This document shows, one piece after another, positions 43,395-54,683 of a DNA stretch of 57,519 nt. Position 1 is the first letter of the stretch; the number at the start of each line of letters is the position of its first letter. The translations under genes and the position numbers were made by a program. The notes below the pieces were generated by a model that saw nothing but the letters and a program-made list of their open reading frames with translations, was not told where the DNA came from and ran no database searches. The stretch comes from Acidisphaera sp. L21 (GTDB lineage Bacteria; Pseudomonadota; Alphaproteobacteria; Acetobacterales; Acetobacteraceae), in the NCBI RefSeq assembly GCF_009765685.1, contig NZ_LMUY01000142.1, forward strand, positions 9,078 to 66,596. The letters are read 5' to 3'.

Positions 43395-44158
43395 GCCGAA
43401 GCCTCGCTCCGCGCCATCAGTAGCGCCCGGATCCGCCGCTCCATCACCGCCGCCCGGGTGCGCGCCACCACCAGCGCCGCGAACACCAGGGTGAACCCGA
43501 TGGCGCACACCAGCAGCGGCCACAGCATGGTCAGCGCCATGGTGGGCGCGCCCATCAGCGTGATCGTCGCCGGCTGATGCAGCGTGTTCCACCAATCGAC
43601 CGAAAACTTGATGATCGGCAGGTTCACCACCCCCACCAGCGCCAGGATCGATCCGGCGCGATACCCGCGCTGCGGCTCGTCGAACGCGCGCACCAGCGCG
43701 ATATGGCCCAGATACAGGAAGAACAGCACCAACACCGACGTCAGCCGCGCATCCCACACCCACCAGGCGCCCCACATCGGCTTACCCCACAGGCTGCCCG
43801 TCGCCAGGCACAACGCGGTAAATCCAGCCCCCACGGGCCCGATCTCCGCCGCCGCCAAATCCGCCAGCGGGTGCCGCCAGATGATCGACGCCAGCGAGCA
43901 GAGTGCCAGTCCGGCATACCCCATCGAGGCGAGCCAGGCGGCCGGCACATGCACATACATGATCCGCACCGCATCGCCCTGCTGCCAATCCGCCGGCGAG
44001 ATGAACAGCGCCCAATACAGCCCGATCGCAGTGACGATAATGGCGCTCCCAGTCAGCCAAGGCTGCACGGCGCCGGCCAGCCGCAGGAACCGGCCCGGGT
44101 TGGCGAAGCGGTGCAAGCCCCGGCCAGCGCGCGGGGCAATGAGGGCGATGGCGTCCAC
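43391..44158 (-). CDS. ccmC: Heme exporter protein CcmC, 255 aa
   Basis: Six-helix membrane protein that presents heme to CcmE. WWD signature: GKPMWGAWWVWDARLTS near residue 130, flanked by HVPAAWLASMGYAGLAL and the His of VDWWNTLHQPAT. The start is the GTG at 44158. It is the first gene of ccmC-D-E-F-G-H-I here; ccmA and ccmB are not in the window and must lie elsewhere. Confidence 0.96.
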   Translation of the reverse strand: MDAIALIAPRAGRGLHRFANPGRFLRLAGAVQPWLTGSAIIVTAIGLYWALFISPADWQQGDAVRIMYVHVPAAWLASMGYAGLALCSLASIIWRHPLADLAAAEIGPVGAGFTALCLATGSLWGKPMWGAWWVWDARLTSVLVLFFLYLGHIALVRAFDEPQRGYRAGSILALVGVVNLPIIKFSVDWWNTLHQPATITLMGAPTMALTMLWPLLVCAIGFTLVFAALVVARTRAAVMERRIRALLMARSEASA

Positions 44159-44259
44159 GCTGCCAATATAGCACGCGCGGCATACGACTTAGAAGCCACG
44201 CGGTTTGCCGGTGGCCCCAGATGACATAGTCTTAAAGATACGTTTTTGGGAGGACCGCC

Positions 44260-44544
44260 ATGCTGTTTGCCATCACGTGCATCGACAAGCCCGACAGTCT
44301 GGACCTGCGCATGGCCACCCGCCCGACGCATGTCGACTACCTGGCCGCGAATAACCTCGTCATGGCCGGCCCGCTGCTGGACGACGCGGGCAAACCCTGC
44401 GGCTCCCTGCTGGTGATCGACGTGGCGGACCACGCCGCCGCCGCCGTGTTCGCGGCCGACGATCCGTATGCCCAGGCCGGCCTGTTCGCCAGCACGACCA
44501 TCCGGCCCTACCGAATCGTCTTCAAGGACGGTGTTGCCGTCTGA
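44260..44544 (+). CDS. YciI family protein, 94 aa
   Basis: Small ferredoxin-like-fold protein (YCII domain) whose family has a conserved His-Asp pair. R-x-x-H (RPTHVDYL) and DDPYAQAGLF are visible. Members occur alone or fused to enzymes; the reaction is generally undefined. GGGAGG precedes the ATG at 44260. Its stop shares a base with the next ATG, so it is coupled to the EVE gene. Confidence 0.9.
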   Translation: MLFAITCIDKPDSLDLRMATRPTHVDYLAANNLVMAGPLLDDAGKPCGSLLVIDVADHAAAAVFAADDPYAQAGLFASTTIRPYRIVFKDGVAV

Positions 44545-44951
44545 TGGCCTACTGGCTCATCAAATCCGAACCCGACGCCTTCAGCTGGGACCAGCAGGTC
44601 GAACATGGCGTCGAGCCATGGACCGGCGTGCGCAGCCACCAGGCGAAGAACAATCTGGCCGCAATGCGCAAGGGCGACCGCTGTTTCTTCTACCATTCCA
44701 ACATCGGCAAGGAGATCGTCGGCGTGGTGGAGGTGGTGCGCGAGGGCTACCCCGACCCGACCGACGAAAAATGGGTCTGCGTCGACATGAAGGCCGTCGG
44801 GCCGCTGCCAAAACCCGTCACGCTGGTCACCGTGAAAGCCGACCCCGCGCTCGCCGAGATGGCGCTGGTCCGCCTGTCCCGCCTCTCCGTCGGCCCGGTG
44901 ACGGCGGCCGAGTGGGCGCATGTCTGCAAGTTAGGCGGCTTTAAGCGCTAG
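44544..44951 (+). CDS. EVE domain protein, 135 aa
   Basis: PUA-related EVE domain, possibly binding modified nucleobases in DNA or RNA. Hallmarks: [54 protein letters not shown] and [14 protein letters not shown]. In bacteria such stand-alone EVE proteins are common next to YciI-like genes. It starts within the yciI-type stop (TGATG). Confidence 0.95.
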   Translation: MAYWLIKSEPDAFSWDQQVEHGVEPWTGVRSHQAKNNLAAMRKGDRCFFYHSNIGKEIVGVVEVVREGYPDPTDEKWVCVDMKAVGPLPKPVTLVTVKADPALAEMALVRLSRLSVGPVTAAEWAHVCKLGGFKR

Positions 44952-44967
44952 CCCCGATCCGCTAGCG
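44946..44967 (+). repeat. Stem-loop across the EVE stop codon, upstream of acs
   Basis: CGCTAGC (44946-44952) and GCTAGCG (44961-44967) form a perfect 7-bp stem with an 8-base loop; the left arm contains the TAG stop. There is no T-run after it. It could be a weak terminator or part of the acs leader. Confidence 0.4.
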
Positions 44968-45000
44968 TGCCTGCAAAAGAACCCCCCGGGAAGTTCCACC

Positions 45001-46935
<1,935 letters not shown>

Positions 46936-46951
46936 CATGGAGCTATACGGC

Positions 46952-47596
46952 ATGGACCTCTACGGCTACTGGCGCTCAGCGGCGACCTACCGGGTGCGGG
47001 TGGCGCTGAATCTCAAGGGCATCGGGGTGCACGAAATCCCGATCGATTTGGACAAGGGCGAGCAAGACGCACCGTATTTCCGCGCGATCAACCCGCAAGG
47101 GGCCGTGCCCGCCTTGGTAGAACCCGGCCTACCGCCGCTGACCCAGTCGCTCGCCCTGCTGGAATACCTGGAGGAACTGCACCCGCATCCGGCCCTGCTG
47201 CCAGCCGACCCGCGCGGCCGGGCGAGGGTGCGCTCGCTCGCGGCAGGCATCGCCGCCGACAGCCACCCGCTGATCGTTCCACGCGTCCGCAACTACCTGA
47301 TGCAACGTGAGGGCTTCGATGCGACCCGCTGGAAAGCCTGGCAGACCCAGTGGTTCGGCGAGGGCCTGCGCACCCTGGAAGCCCGTCTGACCACGGAGCC
47401 CGGCACTGGCAAGTTCTGCCATGGCGACATGCCAACCTTCGCCGATCTGTGCCTGATGAGCTGCGTCATCGGCGTGCGCGTGTTCAAGCTGGATATCGGC
47501 CCGACCCCGACGGTGGATCGCATCGCAACGGCATGCGACGAGTTGGAGGCTTTCGCCCGGGCACATCCCAAACTACAGGCCGGCGCCCCCACGTAG
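46952..47596 (+). CDS. maiA: Maleylacetoacetate isomerase (zeta-class GST), 214 aa
   Basis: Glutathione-dependent cis-trans isomerase of tyrosine/homogentisate breakdown. It begins DLYGYWRSAATYRVRVALN, corresponding to the SSxxYRVR glutathione site, with Ser-Ala-Ala here. NPQGAVPALVEPG, TQSLALLEYLEELHP, CHGDMPTFADLCL and a conserved HPxIVPRV segment follow. ATG 46952 matches the family N-terminus and has GGAG 9 bases upstream; ATG 46937 is possible but has no such site. No other homogentisate genes are nearby, so a related GST is not excluded. Confidence 0.9.
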   Translation: MDLYGYWRSAATYRVRVALNLKGIGVHEIPIDLDKGEQDAPYFRAINPQGAVPALVEPGLPPLTQSLALLEYLEELHPHPALLPADPRGRARVRSLAAGIAADSHPLIVPRVRNYLMQREGFDATRWKAWQTQWFGEGLRTLEARLTTEPGTGKFCHGDMPTFADLCLMSCVIGVRVFKLDIGPTPTVDRIATACDELEAFARAHPKLQAGAPT

Positions 47597-47753
47597 CGCG
47601 TCCTCGCGATGGCGAAGCTGCGGCCCCCTTGTATCCGATGATCGCCGCGCTGCCGTCCGAGAACCACGGGGTCAATGCAAAGCTGATCGAGGCCTCCGGC
47701 GGCATGATGATCTCACGAGCGTTGCAACCGCCGTTATGGCAACGCGTTCTTCG

Positions 47754-47770
47754 TCCCGTAACAAACGGGA
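47754..47770 (+). repeat. Stem-loop just upstream of the entericidin-like gene
   Basis: TCCCGT (47754-47759) and ACGGGA (47765-47770) are perfect 6-base arms with a 5-base loop. The right arm overlaps the probable ribosome-binding site of the gene starting at 47780. It could modulate translation; small and only suggestive. Confidence 0.3.
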
Positions 47771-47779
47771 ATAAGACCA

Positions 47780-47986
47780 ATGTCCACTCATCGTCCCAAC
47801 CGGCCTGTCGCAACTGTGGCGGGTCCCGCGGCGCAACGCCGGGTTGGGCTACTCGGGTTGGCCGTCGTGATGGCGGCAGGGCTAGCGCTCAGCGGCTGCA
47901 ACACCACCGCAGGCGTTGGCAAGGACGTCTCCGCAACCGGCAGTGCCGTTACCCGCGGTGCGAACGACGTCAAGAGCGGCCTCTAA
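47780..47986 (+). CDS. Entericidin-like small lipoprotein, 68 aa
   Basis: An N-terminal hydrophobic signal with lipobox (GLALSGC, Cys about residue 40) is followed by NTTAGVGKDVSATGSAV, the entericidin EcnA/EcnB-family pattern. In enterobacteria the antidote/toxin pair affects stationary-phase lysis; many alphaproteobacteria have a single copy of unknown role. The N-terminal region before the hydrophobic stretch is longer than usual. A strong hairpin terminator follows. Confidence 0.85.
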   Translation: MSTHRPNRPVATVAGPAAQRRVGLLGLAVVMAAGLALSGCNTTAGVGKDVSATGSAVTRGANDVKSGL

Positions 47987-48000
47987 CCTCTAGCCTGGAG

Positions 48001-48032
48001 CATGCCCGGTTGGATGAACCGGGCATGACTTT
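48001..48032 (+). terminator. Rho-independent terminator after the entericidin-like gene
   Basis: CATGCCCGGTT (48001-48011) and AACCGGGCATG (48017-48027) are a perfect 11-bp stem with a 5-base loop, followed by ACTTT. The stem strength and position 14 bases after the stop support a terminator despite the short T-run. Confidence 0.75.
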
Positions 48033-48122
48033 CGCGTAGGGAGCCTCGCGCGATTGCGGGCGTGCTTTGGCGCTGTGCTAAATGCACAGCGCCGACTCGG
48101 CACTCACCTGTAAGAGGCTCCG

Positions 48123-48728
48123 ATGCTCCTCTCCCGACGCGTTCTGATCGCCACCTCCGCCGCCATCGCCGTGGTTCCTGGGCTTGCCCGGGCTGCGGAT
48201 GCCGACCCCCGCATGTCCGACCGCATCCTCGGCAAGGCCGACGCACCGGTGACCATGCAGGAATGGTTCTCGCTCACCTGCACGCATTGCGCCGCCTGGG
48301 GCAAAGAAGTGTTCCCCGAGGTGAAGGCCAAGCTGATCGACACCGGCAAGCTACGCTACATCTACCGCGATTTCCCGCTGGACCAGGTCGCGCTGACCGC
48401 CGCCATGGTGGCCCGCGCCCTGCCGCCGGAGCGCTACGAGGCGTTCGTCAGCACCCTGCTGGCCAGCCAGGACCGCTGGGCTTTTGCCCGCGACATCAAC
48501 CCGACGGACGAGATCTTCAAGCGGGCGGCGCTGGCGGGCATGCCGCGCGCGCTATTCGACACCACGGTGGCCGATCAGCCCCTGAAGACCGCTATCCTGG
48601 CGGAGCAACAGGGTGGGGCAGACAAATATAAGGTCGACAGCACCCCGACCTTCATCATCAACGAGAAGGCGTATTCCGGCGAGCAGCCCTACGAGGCGAT
48701 CGCCAAATACGTCGCAGCGGCGAGCTAA
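48123..48728 (+). CDS. DsbA-family thiol-disulfide oxidoreductase, 201 aa
   Basis: Secreted thioredoxin-fold protein. The signal includes SRRVLIATSAAIAVVPGLA (RR present, Tat possible). The active site is FSLTCTHCAAWGKEV (CTHC); cis-Pro region DSTPTFIINEKAYSGEQPY. It is the DsbA/BdbD-like type (PF13462). AAGAGG precedes the ATG. It lies 3 bases upstream of smc; the dsbA-smc neighbourhood is common in alphaproteobacteria. Confidence 0.92.
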   Translation: MLLSRRVLIATSAAIAVVPGLARAADADPRMSDRILGKADAPVTMQEWFSLTCTHCAAWGKEVFPEVKAKLIDTGKLRYIYRDFPLDQVALTAAMVARALPPERYEAFVSTLLASQDRWAFARDINPTDEIFKRAALAGMPRALFDTTVADQPLKTAILAEQQGGADKYKVDSTPTFIINEKAYSGEQPYEAIAKYVAAAS

Positions 48729-48731
48729 CCC

Positions 48732-51700
48732 TTGCCCATCGCGTTCAGCCGCCTGCGGATCGCCGGCTTCAAGAGCTTTGCCGAGCCGCAGACGGTGGAG
48801 ATCCTGCCAGGGCTGACCGGCGTGGTCGGCCCCAATGGCTGCGGGAAATCGAACGTGGTGGAGGCGCTGCGGTGGGCGATGGGCGAGAGCAACGCCCGTT
48901 CCCTGCGCGGCGGCGAGATGGACGACGTGATCTTCGCCGGGACCGCGGGCCGCCCCAGCCGGAACCTCGCCGAAGTGACACTGACGCTGGAGGAAGCGGC
49001 GGGTGCCGCCCCACCGCCCTTCCACGAGGCCAACGAGCTACAGATCAGCCGCAAGATCGAGCGCGGCGCTGGCAGTGCCTTCCGCGTCAACGGCAAGGAA
49101 GTCCGCGCCCGTGACGTCCAGACGCTCTTCGCCGACCTGGCGAGCGGCGCACGATCCTCCGCCATGGTCAGCCAGGGCAGGGTCGGCACCATCATCAACG
49201 CCCGCCCGGACGAGCGGCGGGCGGTGCTGGAGGAAGCCGCAGGGATCACCGGGCTACACGCCAGGCGGCACGAGGCGGAGCTGAAACTGCGCGCTGCCGA
49301 GTCCAATTTGGAGCGCGCGGAGGATCTGCGCACCCAGTTGGACGGCCAATTGGCCGGGTTGCAGAAGCAAGTGCGGCAAGCCAATCGCTGGCGCACGCTG
49401 TCGACCACGGTGAAGGAATCCGAGGCCGAACTGCTCGCCTTGGCCAAGGCCCGGGTCGAACTGGCCCGCGCCGAAGCCGCCCAGGCGCTTGCCACCGCCC
49501 AGGCCTCCGTCGGCCAGGCCGCGGAGGCTGCCGCGAATGCGGCACAGCAAGCGGCGGACGCCACAGCATCCGTGCCGGCCTTGCGCGCGACCGAGGCCGA
49601 GGCCCGCACCGCGCTGGAACGCCACCGCATCGTGCGCGAGCAGGTGGCCGCCGAGATCTCCCGTGCCAAGGACGCCTTGGCCGCCGCCACCGCGCGGCAG
49701 AACCAGGTCAGCCGCGATCTGCAGCATGCCGAGCAGGTGAAGGCAGACTCGGACTCTGCCTCCGCCCGCCTGGCCGCGGAGGAGACGAGGCTGCGGGACG
49801 CCGATGCCGGCTCGGCCGAGAAGATCGCCGCGGCCGATGGCGAGGTCGCGGCTGCCAAGGACGCCGTGCGCGAGGCCGAGGCGGCCGCCAACACCGCAAC
49901 CGAGCGCGCGGCGGAATTGACCGCGACCAGCCAGGCCCTGAACCAGGGCCTGGCCCAGGCCGAAGCCCGGGCGAAGCGCCTGTCCGGCCAAGTGGCGCAA
50001 TTGCGTGGCGAGAAAGACCGTGCCGCCGTCGGCCAGGTCGACCCGGCGCGTGTCGCCGAAGCCGCCGCCCTGGCCACCAAGACCGAGGCCGAGGCAAAGC
50101 AAGCCCGCGAGACGCAGGACGAAGCCGAACGCGCCCGCTCCCGCGCTGGCGAGGCTGCATCGCTAGCGCGCCAAAAGGACGCGGTCGTCGCCACCGCCCT
50201 GTCCAAACTGTCCGCCGAAACCTCCGCCCTGGCCGAAGTCCTGGGCGTGAAGGATGGCGAGCGTTGGCCGCCGATGGTCGACGCGCTGACCGTGCCGCCG
50301 GGGTTGGAAGCCGCCCTGGGCGCGGTGCTGGGCGAAGAATTGGGCGGGTCCGCCGATCCGACCGCCGCCCGCCACTGGGTCGAATTGCCAGATCTGGCGC
50401 CCGCGCCGCTGCCTGGCACGCCACTGGGCGAACTGGTCGCCGGGCCAGTGGCGCTGCGCCGGGCATTGTCCGGCATCGGCTTGGTGGAAACGGATGCGGA
50501 GGGCGATGCCAAGCACCCGCAACTCACCGCCGGGCAAACCCTGGTATCGCGGGCCGGCGCGGTCTGGCGCTGGGACGGCTACACCATCCGGGGCGGCACG
50601 CCGACCGCGGCAACCGTCCGGCTGCAGCAGCGCAACCGCCTAAACGGTCTGCGCACCAAGTTGGCCGAGGCGAAGGCGAGCGCTGCGGAATCCACGGCTG
50701 CCCGCCAGGCTGCAGACCAGGCCGACAAAGCCGCCGCCGCTGCCGATGCCGCCGCCCGCACTGCCCGCCGCGATGCCGAGCAGCGCTGGGAACGCGCCCG
50801 CACCGACAGCACCCGCCTCGCCACGCAGTCCGAGGCCGCCGGCGCCAAACTGGCCGCTCTGGACGAACAAATGGCGCGCCTGGCGCCCGAGGCAGCGGAG
50901 GCGGACGCTGCCCTGGCCGCCATCCAGGCCGAGCGGGCAAAGCTGCCCGACCTGACAATGCTGCGGCAAACCGTGGACCGTGCCCGCGCCGCCCTCACCA
51001 CGGCCCGAAGCCGGGACAACGCGGCCGAGGCGGCCCTGCGCGACCGCAACCGCGAGGCTGCCGCCCGCGCCGCTCGGTTGAAGGCCATAGCCGCCGAAAT
51101 CGCCGACTGGACCCTGCGTGCCTCCGGCGCTGGAGGCCGTGTGGTCGACCTACGCGCCCGCGCCGCCGAAGCCATTGCCGAGCAAGCCCGACTGGAAGAC
51201 GGCCCGGCCACGGTCGCCACCCGCGCCGCCGAAGTGACGGAGGCGCTGAAGACCGCCGAACTGGAGCACCGCCGCGCCGCCGACACGCTGAATGTGGCTG
51301 TCGCTGCCGAAACCAAGGCCGCAACGCTCGCCCGCACCACCGAGGCTGCGCTTTCCACCGCGCGTGAAAACGTCGTCCGGTCCGAAGCCGCCGCCACCCA
51401 GGCCGACCACGCCTGGGGCACCGTCGCCGAGCGCATCCTGGAACGGCTGGGTGCCAACCCGGCGCTGCCGCCCCCGCCCGCCGATCTGTCGCAGGAGGCG
51501 GAGGAAAAAGCCCGCCGCCGCCTGGAACGCTTGACCCGAGAACGCGAGGAGATGGGCCCGGTCAACCTCCGCGCCTCCATCGAGGCGGAGGAAATGGAAG
51601 GCCGCATCGCCGGCATTACCGGTGAAAAGGAGGAACTGGGCACCGCCATCTCCAAACTCCGCGGCTCCATCGGCCACATCAACCGCGAAGGGCGCGAGCG

Positions 51701-52190
51701 GCTGACCCAGGTGTTCGCCGAGGTCGACCGCCACTTCCAGACACTGTTCGCCCGCATGTTCGGTGGCGGGCGCGCCCATCTGGCCCTGGTCGGATCCGAT
51801 GACCCGCTGCAGGCCGGGCTGGAAATCTACGCCCAGCCCCCCGGCAAAAAGCTGGCAACGCTCTCCCTGCTGTCAGGCGGCGAACAGGCGCTGACCGCTC
51901 TGTCGCTGATCTTCGCGGTGTTCCGCTGCAACCCGGCGCCCGTCTGCGTGCTGGACGAGGTCGACGCCCCGCTGGACGACGCCAATGTCGAGCGGTTCTG
52001 TAGCCTGCTGAGCGAAATGGTGAAGGACACCGGCACCCGTTTCCTGGTCGTCACCCACCACCATCTGACGATGGCGCGGATGGACCGGTTGTACGGTGTC
52101 ACGATGCAAGAGCGCGGCGTGTCCCGCCTGCTCTCGGTCGACCTGGCGCGTGCGTCCGAAATGGTGGAACAGCGAGTGGCGGCGGAGTAA
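48732..52190 (+). CDS. smc: Chromosome segregation protein SMC, 1152 aa
   Basis: Condensin ATPase that compacts and segregates chromosomes with ScpA/ScpB. The N-terminal head has GFKSFAEPQTVEILPGLTG and Walker A GPNGCGKSNVVEALRW. Two very Ala/Glu/Arg-rich coiled coils flank a hinge at about residues 500-620. The C-terminal head has signature LLSGGEQALTALSLIFA, Walker B VCVLDEVDAPLDD and a D-loop. The start is the TTG at 48732, 3 bases after the dsbA-type stop. The coiled coil is richer in alanine than typical, following the genome's GC content. Confidence 0.96.
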   Translation: MPIAFSRLRIAGFKSFAEPQTVEILPGLTGVVGPNGCGKSNVVEALRWAMGESNARSLRGGEMDDVIFAGTAGRPSRNLAEVTLTLEEAAGAAPPPFHEANELQISRKIERGAGSAFRVNGKEVRARDVQTLFADLASGARSSAMVSQGRVGTIINARPDERRAVLEEAAGITGLHARRHEAELKLRAAESNLERAEDLRTQLDGQLAGLQKQVRQANRWRTLSTTVKESEAELLALAKARVELARAEAAQALATAQASVGQAAEAAANAAQQAADATASVPALRATEAEARTALERHRIVREQVAAEISRAKDALAAATARQNQVSRDLQHAEQVKADSDSASARLAAEETRLRDADAGSAEKIAAADGEVAAAKDAVREAEAAANTATERAAELTATSQALNQGLAQAEARAKRLSGQVAQLRGEKDRAAVGQVDPARVAEAAALATKTEAEAKQARETQDEAERARSRAGEAASLARQKDAVVATALSKLSAETSALAEVLGVKDGERWPPMVDALTVPPGLEAALGAVLGEELGGSADPTAARHWVELPDLAPAPLPGTPLGELVAGPVALRRALSGIGLVETDAEGDAKHPQLTAGQTLVSRAGAVWRWDGYTIRGGTPTAATVRLQQRNRLNGLRTKLAEAKASAAESTAARQAADQADKAAAAADAAARTARRDAEQRWERARTDSTRLATQSEAAGAKLAALDEQMARLAPEAAEADAALAAIQAERAKLPDLTMLRQTVDRARAALTTARSRDNAAEAALRDRNREAAARAARLKAIAAEIADWTLRASGAGGRVVDLRARAAEAIAEQARLEDGPATVATRAAEVTEALKTAELEHRRAADTLNVAVAAETKAATLARTTEAALSTARENVVRSEAAATQADHAWGTVAERILERLGANPALPPPPADLSQEAEEKARRRLERLTREREEMGPVNLRASIEAEEMEGRIAGITGEKEELGTAISKLRGSIGHINREGRERLTQVFAEVDRHFQTLFARMFGGGRAHLALVGSDDPLQAGLEIYAQPPGKKLATLSLLSGGEQALTALSLIFAVFRCNPAPVCVLDEVDAPLDDANVERFCSLLSEMVKDTGTRFLVVTHHHLTMARMDRLYGVTMQERGVSRLLSVDLARASEMVEQRVAAE

Positions 52191-52232
52191 CCCGCCGCCC
52201 AGGTGCGACACCCAATTGCGATAGCGCGGGTG

Positions 52233-54683
52233 CTACAGCCCCGGTTTGACGTTCCAGGTGCCCGCCGCATACTCGCCGATCGTCCGGTCGGAGCTGAACC
52301 AGCCCATATTGGCCGTGTTGATCACAGCCGAGCGCCACCAGGCCACCGGGTCGCGCCACTTCGCGTCCACCAAGTCCTGCGCCCTGTCGTAGGAGTCGAA
52401 ATCGGCGCAGACGAAGAACGGGTCGGAATGGATCAACCGATCGGCGAGCGCGGCGTAGCGTTGGGGCTCTTCCGGACTGAATACGCCGCTGCGCATCGCC
52501 TCCACCACGTCGCGCAACGCCGGGCAGGCCGCAACGGTGGCGGTTGCGTCGAACCCAGTGCTGGTGCGGCGCGCCTCCACCTCCTCCGTGCTCATCCCGA
52601 AGATGAACATGTTGGCGGCGCCGACCCGCTCGCAGATCTCGACGTTGGCGCCGTCCATGGTGCCGATGGTGAGCGCCCCGTTGAGCGCCAGCTTCATATT
52701 GCCGGTGCCGCTGGCCTCCATTCCCGCGGTGCTGATCTGCTCCGACAGGTCGGCCGACGGGATCAGTAATTCTGCCAGGCTGACGTTGTAGTTCGGCATG
52801 AACACGACCTGCAGCAGCCCCCGAACCGTGGGGTCGCTGTTCACCACCCGCGCCACGTCGTGCGCCAGGCGGATGATCTGCTTGGCCAGGGTGTAGGATG
52901 GGGCCGCCTTGCCGGCAAAGAACTTCACCCGCGGACGCCAATCCCGCGTCGGCTGCGCACGGATCGCGTTGTACTGGCTGATCGCGTGCAGGATGTTCAG
53001 CAACTGCCGCTTATACTCGTGGATGCGCTTGATCTGAATGTCGAACAGCGCCTCCGGGTCGACGACCAGCCCCAATTGTGCCGCGACCAGCCGCGCCATC
53101 GCCTGCTTGCGTGGCACACGTTGCGCCTTGAACGCCGCGCGAAAACCGGCATCCTCCGCATGCGGCATCAGATCGGTCAGCGTCATCGGATCGCGCAGCA
53201 CACGGTCCCCCAGCGTGTCGACCAACAGCCTGGTCAGCCCCGGGTTGGTTTGGTGCAGCCAGCGGCGGAAGGTGATGCCGTTGGTGCGATTGACGATTCG
53301 CCCACCCACCGCGGCGTCCAGATCGCGGAAAATGGTGCGGCGCATCAGGTCGGTATGCAGGGCGGACACGCCGTTGACGGAGTGGCTGCCCAGGAACGCC
53401 AAATGCCCCATCCGCACCCGGCGTCCGCTGCCCTCGTCGATCAGGCTCAACCCGGCCAACAGCCGGTCATCTGCGCCGGCAGCGCGCTGCGTGTCCAAAT
53501 GCCGGGCGTTCAGCAGATAGATGATCTGCATATGCCGGGGCAGCAGCCGCTCTAGCAGCAGCACCGGCCACATCTCCAACGCCTCGGGCAGGAGGGTGTG
53601 ATTGGTGTAGCTGATGCAGCCCTGGGTGATCCGCCACGCCTCGTCCCACTCCAGTCCATGCACGTCCAACAGCAGGCGCATCAGTTCGGCGATGCCGATG
53701 GCGGGGTGGGTGTCGTTCAACTGGATAGCGACGAATTCGGCCAGGTTGCGAACGGTGTCGTGCTCCACCAGGTGGCGGCGTAGCATGTCCTGCAGGCTGG
53801 CGGAGGCGAAGAAATACTCCTGCCGCAGCCGCAATTCCTGGCCGGCGGGGCTGTCATCGCCGGGATACAGCACGCGGCTGACGGCTTCGGCCCGTACCCG
53901 GTCGGTCAGTGCGCCAACGTGGTCGCCACGGTTGAACGCGTCCAGCGCCAGCGGGTCGGCGGCGCGGGCGGACCACAGCCGCAGCGTGTTGGCATGGTGG
54001 CCGCCATAGCCCACCATGGGCGTGTCGAACGCGACGGCGAACAGGGTTTCCCCCGGGTTCCAGGTAAACGCCGTGCGCCCCGCCTCGATCGCGCCGGTGA
54101 CGCTGCCGCCAAACCCTACGCGATAGGACAGTTCCGGCCGCTGGAACTCCCACGGGTTGCCGGAACTGAGCCAATCCTCCGGGATCTCCTGCTGCCAACC
54201 ATCGGTAATGGTCTGCCGGAACAACCCGTGGTCGTAGCGAATGCCGTAGCCGAAGGCGGGGATGGCAAGGGTGGCCATGCTCTCCATGAAGCACGCCGCC
54301 AGCCGGCCCAGCCCGCCATTGCCGAGGGCGGCATCCGGCTCCAGCGTACGCAGATGGTCGAGGTCGATCCCCTCCAGCGCCAGGGCATTGCGCAACATCT
54401 CGACCATGCCCAAATTGCCGGCAGCGTCGAACATCAGCCGGCCGATCAGGAATTCCAGTGAGAAATACGCCACCCGCTTGGCGCCCTGCGCCCGCGCCCG
54501 TGCCGCGGACGACGTCCAAACATCGACGATCCGATCCCGGATGGTCAGCGCGGTGGCGGCATACCAATCCCGCTGGCTAGCCCGGCTGGGCGTCTTTCCG
54601 ATGTTGTAGAGCAGTCGCGCCAGGATTGCGTCGTGCAAGCTTTCGACGGAGTGCTCGGCAGTCGGCTCGGCGGGCACGTCCAT
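52233..54683 (-). CDS. glgP: Glycogen/starch/alpha-glucan phosphorylase, 816 aa
   Basis: PLP-dependent phosphorolysis of alpha-1,4-glucans to glucose-1-phosphate. Motifs include VAYFSLEFLIGRLM, LEPDAALGNGGLGRLAACF, the PLP lysine region EASGTGNMKLALNGALTIG and DGANVEICERVGAANMF. The N-terminus has the standard helix with YNIGKTPSRA. Full length. Convergent with smc, 42 bases apart. No other glycogen gene is in the window. Confidence 0.97.
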   Translation of the reverse strand: MDVPAEPTAEHSVESLHDAILARLLYNIGKTPSRASQRDWYAATALTIRDRIVDVWTSSAARARAQGAKRVAYFSLEFLIGRLMFDAAGNLGMVEMLRNALALEGIDLDHLRTLEPDAALGNGGLGRLAACFMESMATLAIPAFGYGIRYDHGLFRQTITDGWQQEIPEDWLSSGNPWEFQRPELSYRVGFGGSVTGAIEAGRTAFTWNPGETLFAVAFDTPMVGYGGHHANTLRLWSARAADPLALDAFNRGDHVGALTDRVRAEAVSRVLYPGDDSPAGQELRLRQEYFFASASLQDMLRRHLVEHDTVRNLAEFVAIQLNDTHPAIGIAELMRLLLDVHGLEWDEAWRITQGCISYTNHTLLPEALEMWPVLLLERLLPRHMQIIYLLNARHLDTQRAAGADDRLLAGLSLIDEGSGRRVRMGHLAFLGSHSVNGVSALHTDLMRRTIFRDLDAAVGGRIVNRTNGITFRRWLHQTNPGLTRLLVDTLGDRVLRDPMTLTDLMPHAEDAGFRAAFKAQRVPRKQAMARLVAAQLGLVVDPEALFDIQIKRIHEYKRQLLNILHAISQYNAIRAQPTRDWRPRVKFFAGKAAPSYTLAKQIIRLAHDVARVVNSDPTVRGLLQVVFMPNYNVSLAELLIPSADLSEQISTAGMEASGTGNMKLALNGALTIGTMDGANVEICERVGAANMFIFGMSTEEVEARRTSTGFDATATVAACPALRDVVEAMRSGVFSPEEPQRYAALADRLIHSDPFFVCADFDSYDRAQDLVDAKWRDPVAWWRSAVINTANMGWFSSDRTIGEYAAGTWNVKPGL

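Noticed and set aside
46937-46951. Earlier ATG for maleylacetoacetate isomerase
   Set aside because: It adds five residues not typical of the family and lacks an upstream ribosome-binding site, whereas ATG 46952 has GGAG at good spacing.
52191-52232. CACCC...GGGTG inverted repeat between smc and glgP
   Set aside because: The pairing is short with an internal bulge and has no T-run; not enough to call a terminator.
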